This document shows positions 16,953 through 26,058 of a stretch of 64,000 nucleotides of DNA, one piece after another. Each line of letters starts with the position of its first letter. Positions within the stretch are counted from its first letter, which is position 1. Location of the stretch: NCBI RefSeq assembly GCF_049943125.1, contig NZ_CP188040.1:2480001-2544000 (forward strand). Direction: 5' to 3'. Made by a program: the position numbers and the translations under genes. The notes beneath the pieces were generated by a model. It was not told the DNA's origin and searched no databases. It saw only the letters and a list, made by a program, of their open reading frames with translations. The DNA comes from JAEXZL01 sp049943125 (GTDB lineage Bacteria; Bacillota; Clostridia; Clostridiales; Clostridiaceae).

Positions 16953-17759
16953 ATGTATAAACTAATAGCTATTGATATGGATGGAACTCTGCTTCGAGAA
17001 GACAAGACAGTTTCAAAGGAAACAGTTAATGCAATTAATATGGCCCGAAAAAAAGGGATTAAGATAGTTCTTGCTACAGGAAGACCAATAGAAGGAGTTA
17101 ACTCTTATCTTAAAGATCTTGGTTTAATTAGTAGGGAGGATTTTGTTTTAACCTTTAATGGAGCCTTAGTTCAAAATACACTTACTGAGGAGATAGTTGC
17201 AAGAAATACAATTAAGGGTAAGGATTATAAAAGATTGTATGCTATAAGCAAGGAGGTTGGAGTAAATATCCATGCCTTTTCAACCCTTGGCTGTATAACT
17301 CCTAAGATGAGCAAGTATACAGAGGTAGAGGGCACTATTAATAAGATACCTATAAGAGTCTTACCGGTAGAAGCAGTAGATGATCAGGAAGATATAATGA
17401 AGGTAATGATGATAGATGAGCCATGGATATTAGATAAGGCTGTAGATAAGCTGCCTAAGGATATTTATGAGGATTATACAGTACTTCGAAGTGCTCCTTA
17501 TTTCTTGGAATTTTTAAGTAAGAAGAGTAATAAAGGGACTGGGGTTAAGGCTCTTGCTGATTTTCTAGATATTAAGCAGGAAGAGGTTATATGTATTGGA
17601 GATGCGGGAAATGATCTCCATATGATTAAATATGCAGGCTTAGGTGTGGCTATGGGCAATGCCTTTGAAGAGATTAAAGAAATAGCTGACTATGTAACAA
17701 AGAACAATGAAGAGGATGGAGTAGCCCACGTAATCAATAAATTTGCTTTAGCAATATGA
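16953..17759 (+). CDS. Cof-type HAD-IIB family phosphatase
   Basis: A 268-residue haloacid dehalogenase superfamily hydrolase with the YidA-like arrangement. Motif I is IDMDGTLL (nucleophile Asp), motif II LATGR, motif III Lys (NKGTGVKAL, about residue 195), and motif IV CIGDAGNDLHMI. A Cof-type cap domain lies between motifs II and III. Relatives remove phosphate from sugar phosphates or flavin nucleotides; the substrate cannot be told from the sequence. AGGAGGG precedes the ATG. It is monocistronic, convergent with trpS, and shares a bidirectional terminator with it. Confidence 0.92.
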   Translation: MYKLIAIDMDGTLLREDKTVSKETVNAINMARKKGIKIVLATGRPIEGVNSYLKDLGLISREDFVLTFNGALVQNTLTEEIVARNTIKGKDYKRLYAISKEVGVNIHAFSTLGCITPKMSKYTEVEGTINKIPIRVLPVEAVDDQEDIMKVMMIDEPWILDKAVDKLPKDIYEDYTVLRSAPYFLEFLSKKSNKGTGVKALADFLDIKQEEVICIGDAGNDLHMIKYAGLGVAMGNAFEEIKEIADYVTKNNEEDGVAHVINKFALAI

Positions 17760-17763
17760 AACT

Positions 17764-17804
17764 AAAATAAAGGTTATAGCATAGGTTGCTATAACCTTTA
17801 TTTT
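17764..17804. terminator. Bidirectional terminator between HAD phosphatase and trpS
   Basis: An 18-bp perfect stem (17764-17781 with 17787-17804) and a 5-base loop, A-rich on one side and T-rich on the other, serves both converging genes. Confidence 0.92.
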
Positions 17805-17846
17805 CTAGATTAAAGTTTTATTATACCCTTAAATTTATATAAGCTT

Positions 17847-18845
17847 TTATCTTGGTATAAAACCTATCTTTTTCTGCATTTTTCTTAGAGTTTTTTGAGA
17901 TATATAATTTGCCTTTTCAGCACCTTTTTTGTATATGCTCTCTAGATATTCCTTGTTATCTAAAAGCCCTTTAACCTTTTCTTGAAGAGGGGAAAGCTCA
18001 GCGATGATTATTTCAGCAGCATCCTTCTTTAAGTCTGCATAGCCCTTACCCTCGTAGGATTTTACTACTTCCTCAGGAGATATATTTTTAATTGCACAGA
18101 TTATATTAATAAGATTCTGTACCCCTGGCTGGTCCTCTGTATAGTTAACTATCCCTATACTATCGGTAACAGCTCTGCTTACCTTCTTTCTTATTACCTC
18201 AGGAGAATCCATAATTAATATACAGCCATTAGGGTTATCCGTTGACTTAGACATTTTTTTAGTTGGATCCTGAAGGTCCATTATCTTAGCACCAGCTGGT
18301 GGTATATATCCTTCTGGAATTGTAAAGGTAGGACTATAAGCCTTATTAAATCTTTCAGCTATATCTCTTGCTAGCTCTAAATGCTGTTTTTGATCCTTAC
18401 CCACTGGTACCAGATCCGCATTATAAAGAAGTATATCTGCTGCCATTAGCACTGGATATACAAATAATCCAGCATTAATGGAGTCCCCCATCTTTTTACT
18501 CTTATCCTTATATTGAGTCATTCTGCCTAGCTCCCCAATGTATGAATTACAGGTTAATAGCCATGAAGCCTCGCTATGACTTGGAACATGTGATTGAATG
18601 AAAAGGGTAGCCTTTTCAGGATTAATACCTGCGGCAATATAAATAGATAGAACTTCTAAGGTTCTTCTTCTTAAATCCTTAGGAACTTGTTTAACAGTTA
18701 TAGCATGAAGATCAACAACGCAGAAATAACAATCGTAATCCTCTTGGAGTCTAACCCAGTTCTTAATTGCCCCTAAGTAATTGCCTAAGGTTAAATCTCC
18801 TGAAGGCTGTATTCCGCTAAAAATAACCTTCTTTTCTGTGTCCAT
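17847..18845 (-). CDS. trpS: Tryptophanyl-tRNA synthetase
   Basis: A 332-residue class I aminoacyl-tRNA synthetase. The HIGH-like motif is PSGDLTLGNYLGA (about residues 12-24) and the KMSKS loop is TKKMSKSTDNPNG (about 190-202). Length and both motifs match the bacterial TrpRS type. AAGGAGG lies 7 bases before the ATG. A T-box leader upstream with a TGG specifier triplet shows that expression rises when tRNA-Trp is uncharged. The gene ends at a shared bidirectional terminator. Confidence 0.97.
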   Translation of the reverse strand: MDTEKKVIFSGIQPSGDLTLGNYLGAIKNWVRLQEDYDCYFCVVDLHAITVKQVPKDLRRRTLEVLSIYIAAGINPEKATLFIQSHVPSHSEASWLLTCNSYIGELGRMTQYKDKSKKMGDSINAGLFVYPVLMAADILLYNADLVPVGKDQKQHLELARDIAERFNKAYSPTFTIPEGYIPPAGAKIMDLQDPTKKMSKSTDNPNGCILIMDSPEVIRKKVSRAVTDSIGIVNYTEDQPGVQNLINIICAIKNISPEEVVKSYEGKGYADLKKDAAEIIIAELSPLQEKVKGLLDNKEYLESIYKKGAEKANYISQKTLRKMQKKIGFIPR

Positions 18846-18869
18846 TTGTATCCTCCTTATTATAATATA

Positions 18870-19135
18870 ATATAAAAGCCCTATGGATTGATAAATCCAT
18901 AGGGCGCATTAGCACGGTACCACCTATAATTGAGAAAGGTCTCACTCTACGAGTAAAGCTCTTATATAAGCTAAACTCTGCCTCTAACGCTGGCTTGCGG
19001 ACTAAGCTACTATATTTTCACAAAGTCACTCAGAGACCCATTCGGCTTTAACATAACTGCTGTATTTCCACCAACTACAGCTCTCTTTAAGTCTGTTTTA
19101 AAGCTTACTTGCTTCTCATCACTGCTTTTAAAGTA
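18870..19135 (-). promoter_or_regulatory. T-box leader of trpS (specifier TGG)
   Basis: Read on the minus strand, the core GGTGGTACCGTGCT (18924-18911) binds the tRNA acceptor end and a 28-base perfect-stem terminator (18905-18878) with a T-rich tail follows. In Stem I the sequence GAATGGGTCTCT places TGG (19040-19038) in the specifier loop, matching tRNA-Trp. The 5' limit is estimated from the GCAGTGATGAGAAG segment near 19125. Confidence 0.94.
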
Positions 19136-19306
19136 ATAAATATATTAATATTATATTAGATGGTAAAGGATTTGCTGTCAAGAAAAATAAAGACTAATAT
19201 ACAAAGTCTATGATAATAGCTATTTATATATTAATTTTAACTATATTATTATATAATTGATATGGATTAATATTTCTATTTGCGTTATTAACTGGGAGGA
19301 GCACAT

Positions 19307-19846
19307 ATGAATAGTAAATTAAGAGATTTAGTTCAGATACCCTTGATGGCAGCCATAATTTTTGTGGCAGCCTATATGATTCATATACCTACGGTAGGGG
19401 GAGGAATGGTACATTTAGGTGATTCCATGATCTTTATTGCTGCTGTTGTATTAGGTAAAAAAAGAGGTGCTTATGCTTCTGCAGTAGGAATGGCACTTTT
19501 CGATATACTAAGTGGCTTTGCAATCTGGGCACCTTTTACCTTTATTATAAAGGGCACAATGGCATATATAGCAGGAGATATATTGAGTAAGAGTAGAAAT
19601 TTAGGTTTTAAGGCACAGCTTCCCGCTTTTTTAGCAGCCAGTATATTTATGGTTCCTGCATATTTTCTAGCTCAGGTTCTGATAGGAGCGCTTATTACAG
19701 GAGAATTAGGATGGAAAGTAGCTTTAATTTATGCTTTAAAGGATGTTCCTGCTAATATATTTCAGGTAGGTGCTGGAATTGTGATTGCGATGCCTTTGTT
19801 GAAGGGGTTGGAGAAGACGACGGTTTTGAATAGAGGTAAGAACTAA
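19307..19846 (+). CDS. ECF transporter S component
   Basis: A 179-residue integral membrane protein with about five to six hydrophobic segments. N-terminal LRDLVQIPLMAAIIFVAAY followed by a GGGMVHLGDSMIFIAA segment is typical of substrate-specific S components of energy-coupling-factor vitamin transporters (the group containing HmpT-like proteins). It would work with a shared EcfA-A'-T module encoded elsewhere. The ligand is unknown and no recognisable vitamin riboswitch lies in the 170 bases upstream, which hold mainly AT-rich sequence and the 5' edge of the opposite-strand T-box. GGGAGGAG precedes the ATG. The 3' end runs into a purine tract. Confidence 0.82.
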   Translation: MNSKLRDLVQIPLMAAIIFVAAYMIHIPTVGGGMVHLGDSMIFIAAVVLGKKRGAYASAVGMALFDILSGFAIWAPFTFIIKGTMAYIAGDILSKSRNLGFKAQLPAFLAASIFMVPAYFLAQVLIGALITGELGWKVALIYALKDVPANIFQVGAGIVIAMPLLKGLEKTTVLNRGKN

Positions 19847-20003
19847 GAAGTAAGAAGTAAGAGCTAAGAGCTGAAAGAGCAGAGATGAAAGAGCAGAGAA
19901 AAGAGAAAAGAGAAAAGATAAGAGAAAAGGGCAAAGAGAAAAGGGCAAAGAGAAAAGGGCAAAGAGCAGAGAAAAGAGAAGAGAGAAGAGAGAAGAGATT
20001 AGG
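19841..20003 (+). repeat. Near-pure purine tract with tandem 14-bp units
   Basis: About 160 bases contain almost only A and G on the + strand. It begins with TAAGAAGTAAGA-type units right after the ECF gene stop, passes through AGAGCAGAGA units, and includes three copies of a 14-mer based on GAGAAAAGGGCAAA (about 19923-19968), then GAGAGAAGA repeats. It encodes nothing credible. Replication slippage would make its length variable. Confidence 0.85.
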
Positions 20004-20007
20004 AAAA

Positions 20008-20040
20008 AAATAAACCTGCGGAGGCGCAGGTTATTTTTTT
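20008..20040. terminator. Bidirectional terminator after the purine tract
   Basis: An 8-bp GC-rich stem (AACCTGCG/CGCAGGTT) with a 4-base loop is flanked by an A-run and a T-run, so it can act for both the ECF gene and the opposing zinc-ribbon gene. Confidence 0.85.
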
Positions 20041-20047
20041 GGGGTTA

Positions 20048-20212
20048 TTATCTGTCTCTTCTGGTATTCTTTTGAACTTTTCTTGCTTTTCTGCATTCTG
20101 GGCATCTAACTGGTTCGTTTTCGAAACCCTTTTCTTTGTAGAAATTTTGTTCTCCTACAGTAAATAAAAATTCTTGACCGCAGTCTTTACAGATTATTTT
20201 CTTGTCATCCAT
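20048..20212 (-). CDS. Small zinc-ribbon protein
   Basis: A 54-residue protein with two CxxC knuckles, Cys8/Cys11 (ICKDCG) and Cys37/Cys40 (RCPECR), followed by a basic C-terminus (RKARKVQKNTRRDR). This matches the short probable-zinc-ribbon proteins common in clostridia. The phrase GQEFLFTVGEQNFYKEKGF between the knuckles is typical. AAGGAGG lies 12 bases before the ATG, slightly far. The basic tail suggests nucleic acid or ribosome contact, but no function is established. It ends at the bidirectional terminator. Confidence 0.8.
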   Translation of the reverse strand: MDDKKIICKDCGQEFLFTVGEQNFYKEKGFENEPVRCPECRKARKVQKNTRRDR

Positions 20213-20419
20213 GGATAAAAACAACCTCCTTAAAATATAGGATAATTTTACCGCTCAGAGAATCTTCCTATATCTTTTGAAGGAAGTACCTTTACTATAA
20301 AATTACCGAATCATTACTGTATAAACAATTCTGTTTATAATTTGATTATACCATAGGAATAATCCTTGGCAATATCTAAATAAAGCAAATTGTAAAAAAT
20401 ATCAAAAAATAACAACAAG

Positions 20420-21490
20420 TCAATTTTTTTCTCTTTTTAATGAGAAAAGAATAAAGGTTATAAGGGGTAAAAGGATATATACAACTAAAGAAATATAGGA
20501 ATAATAATTTAATAATTTGAAGAAAGCTATGTTGTTTCGGCAGGATAAATATGCTGCTATAAATACTATGATTGACAGCGCATAATAAAAGATTTTATTC
20601 CTTTCAAAGAGGTTTTGATAGAGCAGTATAATTGAATACATTGCAAGGATGTATTTTATAAACCATCCTGATACTACCTGTAGAACGGCAAATAGCTCTC
20701 CAAATTCTATGAAGCCTCCGAAGCTGATTCTTTGGGTCTCGAGAAGCTTAGGGAAGAATATATTCCCTCCCCTATAGGGACCAAAGGTAGCCAGCATGCT
20801 TATACAGGAAAATAGTGAAACAGCAATAACTATAGCTATTCCTATAATGAAGTCTCTTCTCAGGGTTTTTTTACTTATTACATGAGTGATGTAAGGTAAT
20901 ATAATAAATAAAGCTCCGTAGAGCCCTAGTATCTGCATGGTACATAGAATAAGCTCTTTGGTTATTCCGGAGGATAAAATTGGCAGAATGTAATCAAAGT
21001 GCTTATATTGTAGGGAGAAGGCACCGGTAATTATCTCTGATAGATATACAAAAATTACAGTAATAATTGCAGCTAAGAAAATAGAAACATAGCCTTTAAG
21101 CAGTGGGTATAAGGCTGGAATTACAAAAAAGGCTATTAGATACCATATAGGTGTTTCGTCAAAGATGTTAGTTTTAATAGTGATAGCTTCTACACCAACG
21201 CTTTCTATTGCAGTGATAAGAAACATAGTGGCTATAAGTGCAAGGAGAATATTGCCAAAGGCATTTCCGTAGACCTTATGAAAAATGTCTTTAATGGAAT
21301 ATCAATTTTTCTTTTTCATAATGTTAAGCATAAGGAAGGATATGAGTAAAAAAATAATGGAAGCAGCAATCATAGCTATCCAGCTATCCCTTCCCCCTTG
21401 GCGAATATATACTGATGAATAGGTGTTTAAGGACGATATGCCTATCAAAGATAAAAGAAAGATAAGATGCTTGCTGGATAAAGTATTCAT
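20420..21490 (-). pseudogene. gerKB: gerKB-like spore germination permease broken by an in-frame TGA
   Basis: Minus-strand frame encoding a GerAB-type germinant receptor subunit (spore inner membrane, about ten hydrophobic segments; family length about 360). ATG 21490 follows AGGAGGG by 8 bases. After 62 codons (…LMLNIMKKKN) a TGA at 21304-21302 stops it. The same frame then continues without shift (YSIKDIFHKVYGNAFGNI…) to a stop at 20420, 357 codons in all, and the remainder looks intact. So a single substitution explains the break. It is divergent from gerKA, the same arrangement known for gerKB in C. perfringens, where GerKB has only an auxiliary role. A sequencing error or stop-codon readthrough are alternatives. 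Confidence 0.82.
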
Positions 21491-21538
21491 TATATCAACC
21501 CTCCTAGGATATTTCCTTGTTATTATTCTCAAAAAAGT

Positions 21539-21567
21539 GAATATTAAACCCCTGGAGAGAGATAATA
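21539..21567 (+). promoter_or_regulatory. Candidate sigma-G promoter of gerKA-gerKC
   Basis: GAATA (21539-21543) and GATAATA (21561-21567) are spaced 17 bases apart and resemble the forespore sigma-G consensus. Location just before the germination genes and their known forespore expression support the call. Confidence 0.5.
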
Positions 21568-21583
21568 AAATGGGGTGAGATTA

Positions 21584-22990
21584 ATGAATAATATAGTAAA
21601 TACCTTAAAAGATAACTTTAAGAATGCCTATGATGTGAAATTTAGAGAGATAAAAACTAGCATTGGTGATGTGACAATAGTTTTTATTGATACCTTAAGC
21701 AGTACTCAGTTCATCAGTGAGTTTATAATAAAACCCATGGAGCGCATGACTCAAGATATTAAAAATCTTCAGGATGTTAGTGATAGGATACTTAATATCA
21801 ATGACGTACATAAGCTTTATGAGCTTCAAGAGGTTTATACTAGAGTTCTTATGGGTGATGTGGTTATAATTGCTCATAATGAGAGTACTATGCTTGTTTG
21901 TGATGTTAAAAGCTTTAATAGAAGAGGTATAGGAATTCCTGATACGGAACAGGTTATAAAAGGACCAAGAGAAGGCTTTACCGATGCCTTTGTGGATAAT
22001 GTAACCTTGATTAGAAGAAGAGTGAGAAATGAAAATTTGAAAACTGAGGTGCTAAGTGCTGGAGTGAAAAGCCATACCACGGTAGTGCTTGTATACCTAA
22101 AGGGGATAGCTCCTGAAAAGCTGTTAGAGAGGATAAGAGGAGCTATAAATTCAATAGAATCCCCCTTCATACTGGATATAAACTATATTGAAGAGAAGCT
22201 TAAAAGCAAATCTACAACCTTTGATACCTTGGGCTATACAGAAAAGCCAGACATTGCTTCTGCAAGGATTATGGAGGGCCGCGTTTGTGTGTTAGTTGAT
22301 GGAACCCCATTTGCCATAACTGCTCCACATTTTTTTATGGAAAGCTTTCAAATGGCTGACGATTATTACCTCAATAAGTATTTTAGTAATTTTAATAGAA
22401 TAATTAGATGGCTGGCCTTTTTTATGGCTATTTTCCTGCCAGGGTTGTATTTAGCCATAACTACTTATCATTTTTCTCTAATACCATCCTTATTTATTTT
22501 TAGGATGGCTGTTAATAGAGCAGGAGTACCCTTCCCAGCAGTGGTGGAAATTTTAATAATGATGTTTCTTTTCCAGCTGGTAAAAGAGGCTGGCCTCAGG
22601 ATGCCTCGGGCAGTGGGAAGTGCAATGAGCATAGTGGCTGGTCTTATTTTAGGTGATGCAGCAGTCGGTGCTGGTATTGCCTCAAGGATAACCCTAGTTA
22701 TTGTATCTATAAGCATGGTTTCTTATTTTTTGGTTCCTAAGCTCTATACTGCTACCTCAACCTGGTCCATAATAATTGTTTTATTTTCTGCTTTTTTAGG
22801 GCTACCAGGCTTTTATATAGGATCAGTGCTACTTATAGTTCATATTGCATCCTTAGACAGCTGCGGCTATAACTTTGTATTCCCTGTTGGTACCTTAAGA
22901 AAATTTAAGTATAAAGATATACTTTTTAGAGGTGATTTAAAGAATATTTCTTACTGTATCTTTGAAAGGGAGGATGAAAATGAGGGCTAG
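21584..22990 (+). CDS. gerKA: Spore germination receptor subunit GerKA
   Basis: A 468-residue GerA family protein of the spore inner membrane, part of a nutrient germinant receptor. A large N-terminal cytoplasmic region (about 1-270) includes the conserved VLVDGTPFAITAPHFFMESFQ. The membrane region follows from about residue 285, with LPGLYLAITTYH and the PFPAVVEILIMM segment typical of the family. ATG 21584 is preferred because GGGGTGA lies 6 bases upstream; a GTG three codons earlier overlaps that site. Its end overlaps the gerKC start, so A and C subunits are co-translated. The B subunit gene is divergent and interrupted. Confidence 0.93.
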   Translation: MNNIVNTLKDNFKNAYDVKFREIKTSIGDVTIVFIDTLSSTQFISEFIIKPMERMTQDIKNLQDVSDRILNINDVHKLYELQEVYTRVLMGDVVIIAHNESTMLVCDVKSFNRRGIGIPDTEQVIKGPREGFTDAFVDNVTLIRRRVRNENLKTEVLSAGVKSHTTVVLVYLKGIAPEKLLERIRGAINSIESPFILDINYIEEKLKSKSTTFDTLGYTEKPDIASARIMEGRVCVLVDGTPFAITAPHFFMESFQMADDYYLNKYFSNFNRIIRWLAFFMAIFLPGLYLAITTYHFSLIPSLFIFRMAVNRAGVPFPAVVEILIMMFLFQLVKEAGLRMPRAVGSAMSIVAGLILGDAAVGAGIASRITLVIVSISMVSYFLVPKLYTATSTWSIIIVLFSAFLGLPGFYIGSVLLIVHIASLDSCGYNFVFPVGTLRKFKYKDILFRGDLKNISYCIFEREDENEG

Positions 22991-24095
22991 GATAAAGCTG
23001 TTGATACCTATAATAATCTCAATATTATTATTTTCTGGTTGTTATAGCTATAGAGATATAAATAAGGTTATTTTCGTTACTAGCATGCTCATTGATATGG
23101 ATGAAAATGACAACATCATAGTATATGGAGATACCTTAAGACCCTATAGAGATGCAGGAGAAAGCTCTGAAAGAGGGCAGAGAGGCTTTTATAAGGGTGA
23201 GGGTAAGTCTCTTCTAGAGGCTATCTCAGATATGAGTCTATCAGCTAGTTTTATGCTGGATTTTTCTCAAAATAAGGCTATAATATTTTCTCAAAAGGCT
23301 GCAGAAAGCGGAATAGATAAATATATGGATTATCTAAATAGAGCTCAGGAGCTAAACGTTAGAGCCTATTTGTTTGTATATTATGGGGATATTGAAAAGC
23401 TTATGACTATGACTGCCTCTAACGAAGATTATTTAGGCAACTTTCTTAATGATATAGTTAATAAGGTTGGAGCATCCTCAAAAACTATATTTTTGAATGT
23501 CAATGATTATCTCACAGAAAAGAGAATTGGAAGTGGAATAACAGTGCTTACAGCACTAGAGCTTGAGGAGGAAGCAGGAGAAGAAAAGCTCCACCTGGTA
23601 GGTGGAGGTGTTATTCAGCATGGAAAGCTTGTTGATAGGTTAGAAGAAAAAGAGGTTATGAATTATAACCTTCTTACGGGAAGAGTAAATAGAGGAATTA
23701 TAGAGGTCCCTAATCCTTCTGATAAAGATAATTTAATAACTCTAGGTATAGATGGAGGGAGTACCTCAACTAAGCTTGAGCTTAAGAATGGAAAGGCGAA
23801 ATTAATTAAAAAAATTAAGCTAAAGGGTATAATTGGAGAAGCTCAGGGTGAGCTGAAGCTCACAGTAGAAACTATGGATAAGATTGTTAGAGAAGCAAAG
23901 GAAACCCTTATTTATAGTACTGAAGCCTTTTACAATGAATATAACCGTAAGGGCTTAGATATTTTGAACTTAACTAGAGAAATGGAAAAGCAGCGTATAT
24001 CTAATGATCATATCCATAGCTTAAAAAATATAAAACTAGAGGTTTATCCCGAAGTAATTCTTCGAGGCTCTACTAATATTCAAAATACTAATTAA
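22980..24095 (+). CDS. gerKC: Spore germination lipoprotein GerKC
   Basis: A 371-residue GerC-type lipoprotein. The N-terminus has a short basic stretch, a hydrophobic segment and the lipobox LLFSGC (Cys at about residue 21), consistent with diacylglyceryl attachment in the forespore. The family pattern YRDINKVIFVTSMLIDMDEN follows. ATG 22980 is chosen because GGGAGG lies 6 bases upstream; the frame is open for six more codons. It overlaps gerKA by 11 bases and is the last gene of the bicistron, closed by a strong terminator. In C. perfringens GerKC is the essential subunit for many germinants. Confidence 0.93.
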   Translation: MRARIKLLIPIIISILLFSGCYSYRDINKVIFVTSMLIDMDENDNIIVYGDTLRPYRDAGESSERGQRGFYKGEGKSLLEAISDMSLSASFMLDFSQNKAIIFSQKAAESGIDKYMDYLNRAQELNVRAYLFVYYGDIEKLMTMTASNEDYLGNFLNDIVNKVGASSKTIFLNVNDYLTEKRIGSGITVLTALELEEEAGEEKLHLVGGGVIQHGKLVDRLEEKEVMNYNLLTGRVNRGIIEVPNPSDKDNLITLGIDGGSTSTKLELKNGKAKLIKKIKLKGIIGEAQGELKLTVETMDKIVREAKETLIYSTEAFYNEYNRKGLDILNLTREMEKQRISNDHIHSLKNIKLEVYPEVILRGSTNIQNTN

Positions 24096-24097
24096 AA

Positions 24098-24145
24098 ATT
24101 TGATGCTTCATGATTAAACTAGGCCATGAAGCATCAAATCTTTTA
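24098..24145 (+). terminator. Terminator of gerKA-gerKC
   Basis: A 15-bp perfect stem (24098-24112 with 24125-24139), loop of 12 bases, tail CTTTTA, directly after the gerKC stop. Confidence 0.88.
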
Positions 24146-24226
24146 TTCTGTGTTGAAATAGTTGTGTAAATGAAATAAACTATAAATATTACTATAACCA
24201 TAATTTTCTAAAAATAGGAGGGTCCT

Positions 24227-24718
24227 ATGGCTGGTACATATTCTTTCGATGTAGTTTCACAGGTAAATATGCAGGAAGTTGATAATGCAATAAATCAAGC
24301 AAAAAAGGAAATAGAACAAAGATATGACTTTAAAAATTCCAAATCACAAATAGAGTTATTAAAGGATTCAGTAAAAATCATATCTGACGATGAATATAAG
24401 CTAAATACAGTAATAGAAATTTTAAAAGGTAAGTTTGTTAAACGTGGTATATCACCCAAGGCTTTGAATTTTGGAAAGATAGAAAAGGCTAATCTCGGAA
24501 CTGTTAGAGTGGAGGCTACCCTTATAAATGGAATAGAGAAGGAAAAGGCTAAGGAAATTTCCGCAGAAATTAAGGCTTCAAAGCTGAAGGTGCAGACACA
24601 GATTATGGATGATCAGCTAAGAGTATCGGGAAAAAATAAAGATGATCTCCAGGCTGCAATAAATTTATTAAAGGAAAAGGATTTTAGTATCCCACTTCAA
24701 TTTACAAATTATAGATAA
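24227..24718 (+). CDS. YajQ family nucleotide-binding protein
   Basis: A 163-residue protein matching YajQ along its length: N-terminal YSFDVVSQVNMQEVDNAINQ, central RYDFKNSKSQIE, and C-terminal KDFSIPLQFTNYR. It has two ferredoxin-like domains. Xanthomonas and Pseudomonas relatives bind cyclic di-GMP and influence transcription; this cannot be assumed here, though a GGDEF protein is encoded 76 bases downstream. AGGAGGG lies before the ATG. Confidence 0.94.
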   Translation: MAGTYSFDVVSQVNMQEVDNAINQAKKEIEQRYDFKNSKSQIELLKDSVKIISDDEYKLNTVIEILKGKFVKRGISPKALNFGKIEKANLGTVRVEATLINGIEKEKAKEISAEIKASKLKVQTQIMDDQLRVSGKNKDDLQAAINLLKEKDFSIPLQFTNYR

Positions 24719-24793
24719 TAATGTTATAATTGTAATATAAGTAATTATGATGAAATTCCTATAATCAATATAATAAGCGACTGGAGAAGAGTT

Positions 24794-25867
24794 ATGGATG
24801 ATTACAGGGAAGCCTACAATTTGCTGATGAAGGAGTTCTTGAGCTATCAAGCCCTGGCTGAGGATCAGATTCAAACCCTAAGCGAGAAAAACATTAAGCT
24901 TGAGAAGTCACTGGATGCATTTTTTAATATAATAGAAATAAGCAAATACATTAATTCTTACCTAAGCAGTGAAAGCCTTACTCAAAGGATAAATGATATG
25001 ATTATTGGCATTTTAGGAGCCACATATTCATCTATATATCTGAAGGAAGATGGCTATCTTCGTGTAAGAGCTAGTAACTGTAGAGATAAAGATTTGGATA
25101 TACTAGAGAAGGCCTTTCATCAAAATATTGAAAACGGGAATCCCTTTGTTATGAATTCTGCAAAGCCATTGTATGGAAATGACAGTAAAAGAGGGAGTAT
25201 TTGTTCTGTAATCGGTGTGCCTATTAAGCTCAGAGGCAAATTTGCTGGCTATATTATAGTTGAGCATACTCATTGTAATTTTTTTAATAATGACCATATT
25301 AAGTTTATATCCTCCATTGCCAATCAAATTGGAATAGCTTTGGAGAATAGTCTGCTGTACAGAAAAATTAAGGAAAGCTCAAAAAGAGATCCTGCTCTGA
25401 ATATATACCATAGAAAATATTTCGTTGATTTTTTAAGTCGTAGAATAAATCAAAATAATTCTCCTTTTGCTGTTGTTATGATAGATTTTGATGATTTTAA
25501 GGCTATTAATGATAGTTGTGGACATCCTTTTGGAGACATGGTATTGACTGAAACTGTTCGGCTCATTGAAAAAAATATCAGCAAGGGTGACATCTTAGCA
25601 AGATATGGTGGAGAGGAACTGGTTTTATTTATAGATAATCCTCCTTCTAAGGAAGCTTTGTTTGAAAAGATAAATATTATCAGGGACAAAATATCCAATA
25701 ATGAACTTAATTATAGAGGAAGGATAAAGACTATCACCGCAAGCTTTGGAATAAGCTTATATCCTGAGGATGGAAGCAATGTAGAGGAGCTTTTATTCAT
25801 CGCTGACGGGAATTTGTATAAGGCAAAAGACATGGGGAAAAATAGTGTTGTGCTCATGGGAGTCTAA
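24794..25867 (+). CDS. GAF-GGDEF diguanylate cyclase
   Basis: A 357-residue soluble signalling protein. A short coiled-coil start (about residues 15-40) leads to a GAF sensor domain (about 45-185, with SVIGVPIKLRGKFAGYIIVEH) and a GGDEF domain (about 195-355). The active loop is ARYGGEEL, so the Gly-Gly-Glu-Glu signature for cyclic di-GMP synthesis is intact. The inhibitory I-site RxxD upstream is SKGD, so product inhibition is probably lost. It follows the YajQ-like gene, whose relatives bind cyclic di-GMP; the pairing is suggestive. The GAF ligand is unknown. GGAG lies 9 bases before the ATG. Confidence 0.9.
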   Translation: MDDYREAYNLLMKEFLSYQALAEDQIQTLSEKNIKLEKSLDAFFNIIEISKYINSYLSSESLTQRINDMIIGILGATYSSIYLKEDGYLRVRASNCRDKDLDILEKAFHQNIENGNPFVMNSAKPLYGNDSKRGSICSVIGVPIKLRGKFAGYIIVEHTHCNFFNNDHIKFISSIANQIGIALENSLLYRKIKESSKRDPALNIYHRKYFVDFLSRRINQNNSPFAVVMIDFDDFKAINDSCGHPFGDMVLTETVRLIEKNISKGDILARYGGEELVLFIDNPPSKEALFEKINIIRDKISNNELNYRGRIKTITASFGISLYPEDGSNVEELLFIADGNLYKAKDMGKNSVVLMGV

Positions 25868-26058
25868 TAAAAAAAGCTTTATTTTTAATTTATATTTTAA
25901 TGATTTTTTTAGCTTATGTTAGTAAACTGCGAATAATAAAAGCTATTTTGATAATAATAAAAATATAGATTAATGTAAAGCGTTGCAAAAATATTCTGAC
26001 TATTATATAATTACTTTAATCAAGTTTTTCACCTAAAAAAATCAAAGGGGTGGTTCTA

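Noticed and set aside
19736..19948. Leu/Ser/Phe-rich frames on the minus strand
   Set aside because: They arise only from the low-complexity purine tract and the end of the ECF gene and have no start signals.
21300..21304. Selenocysteine codon in gerKB
   Set aside because: GerAB proteins have no known Sec or Cys at this place and I see no convincing SECIS hairpin after the TGA.
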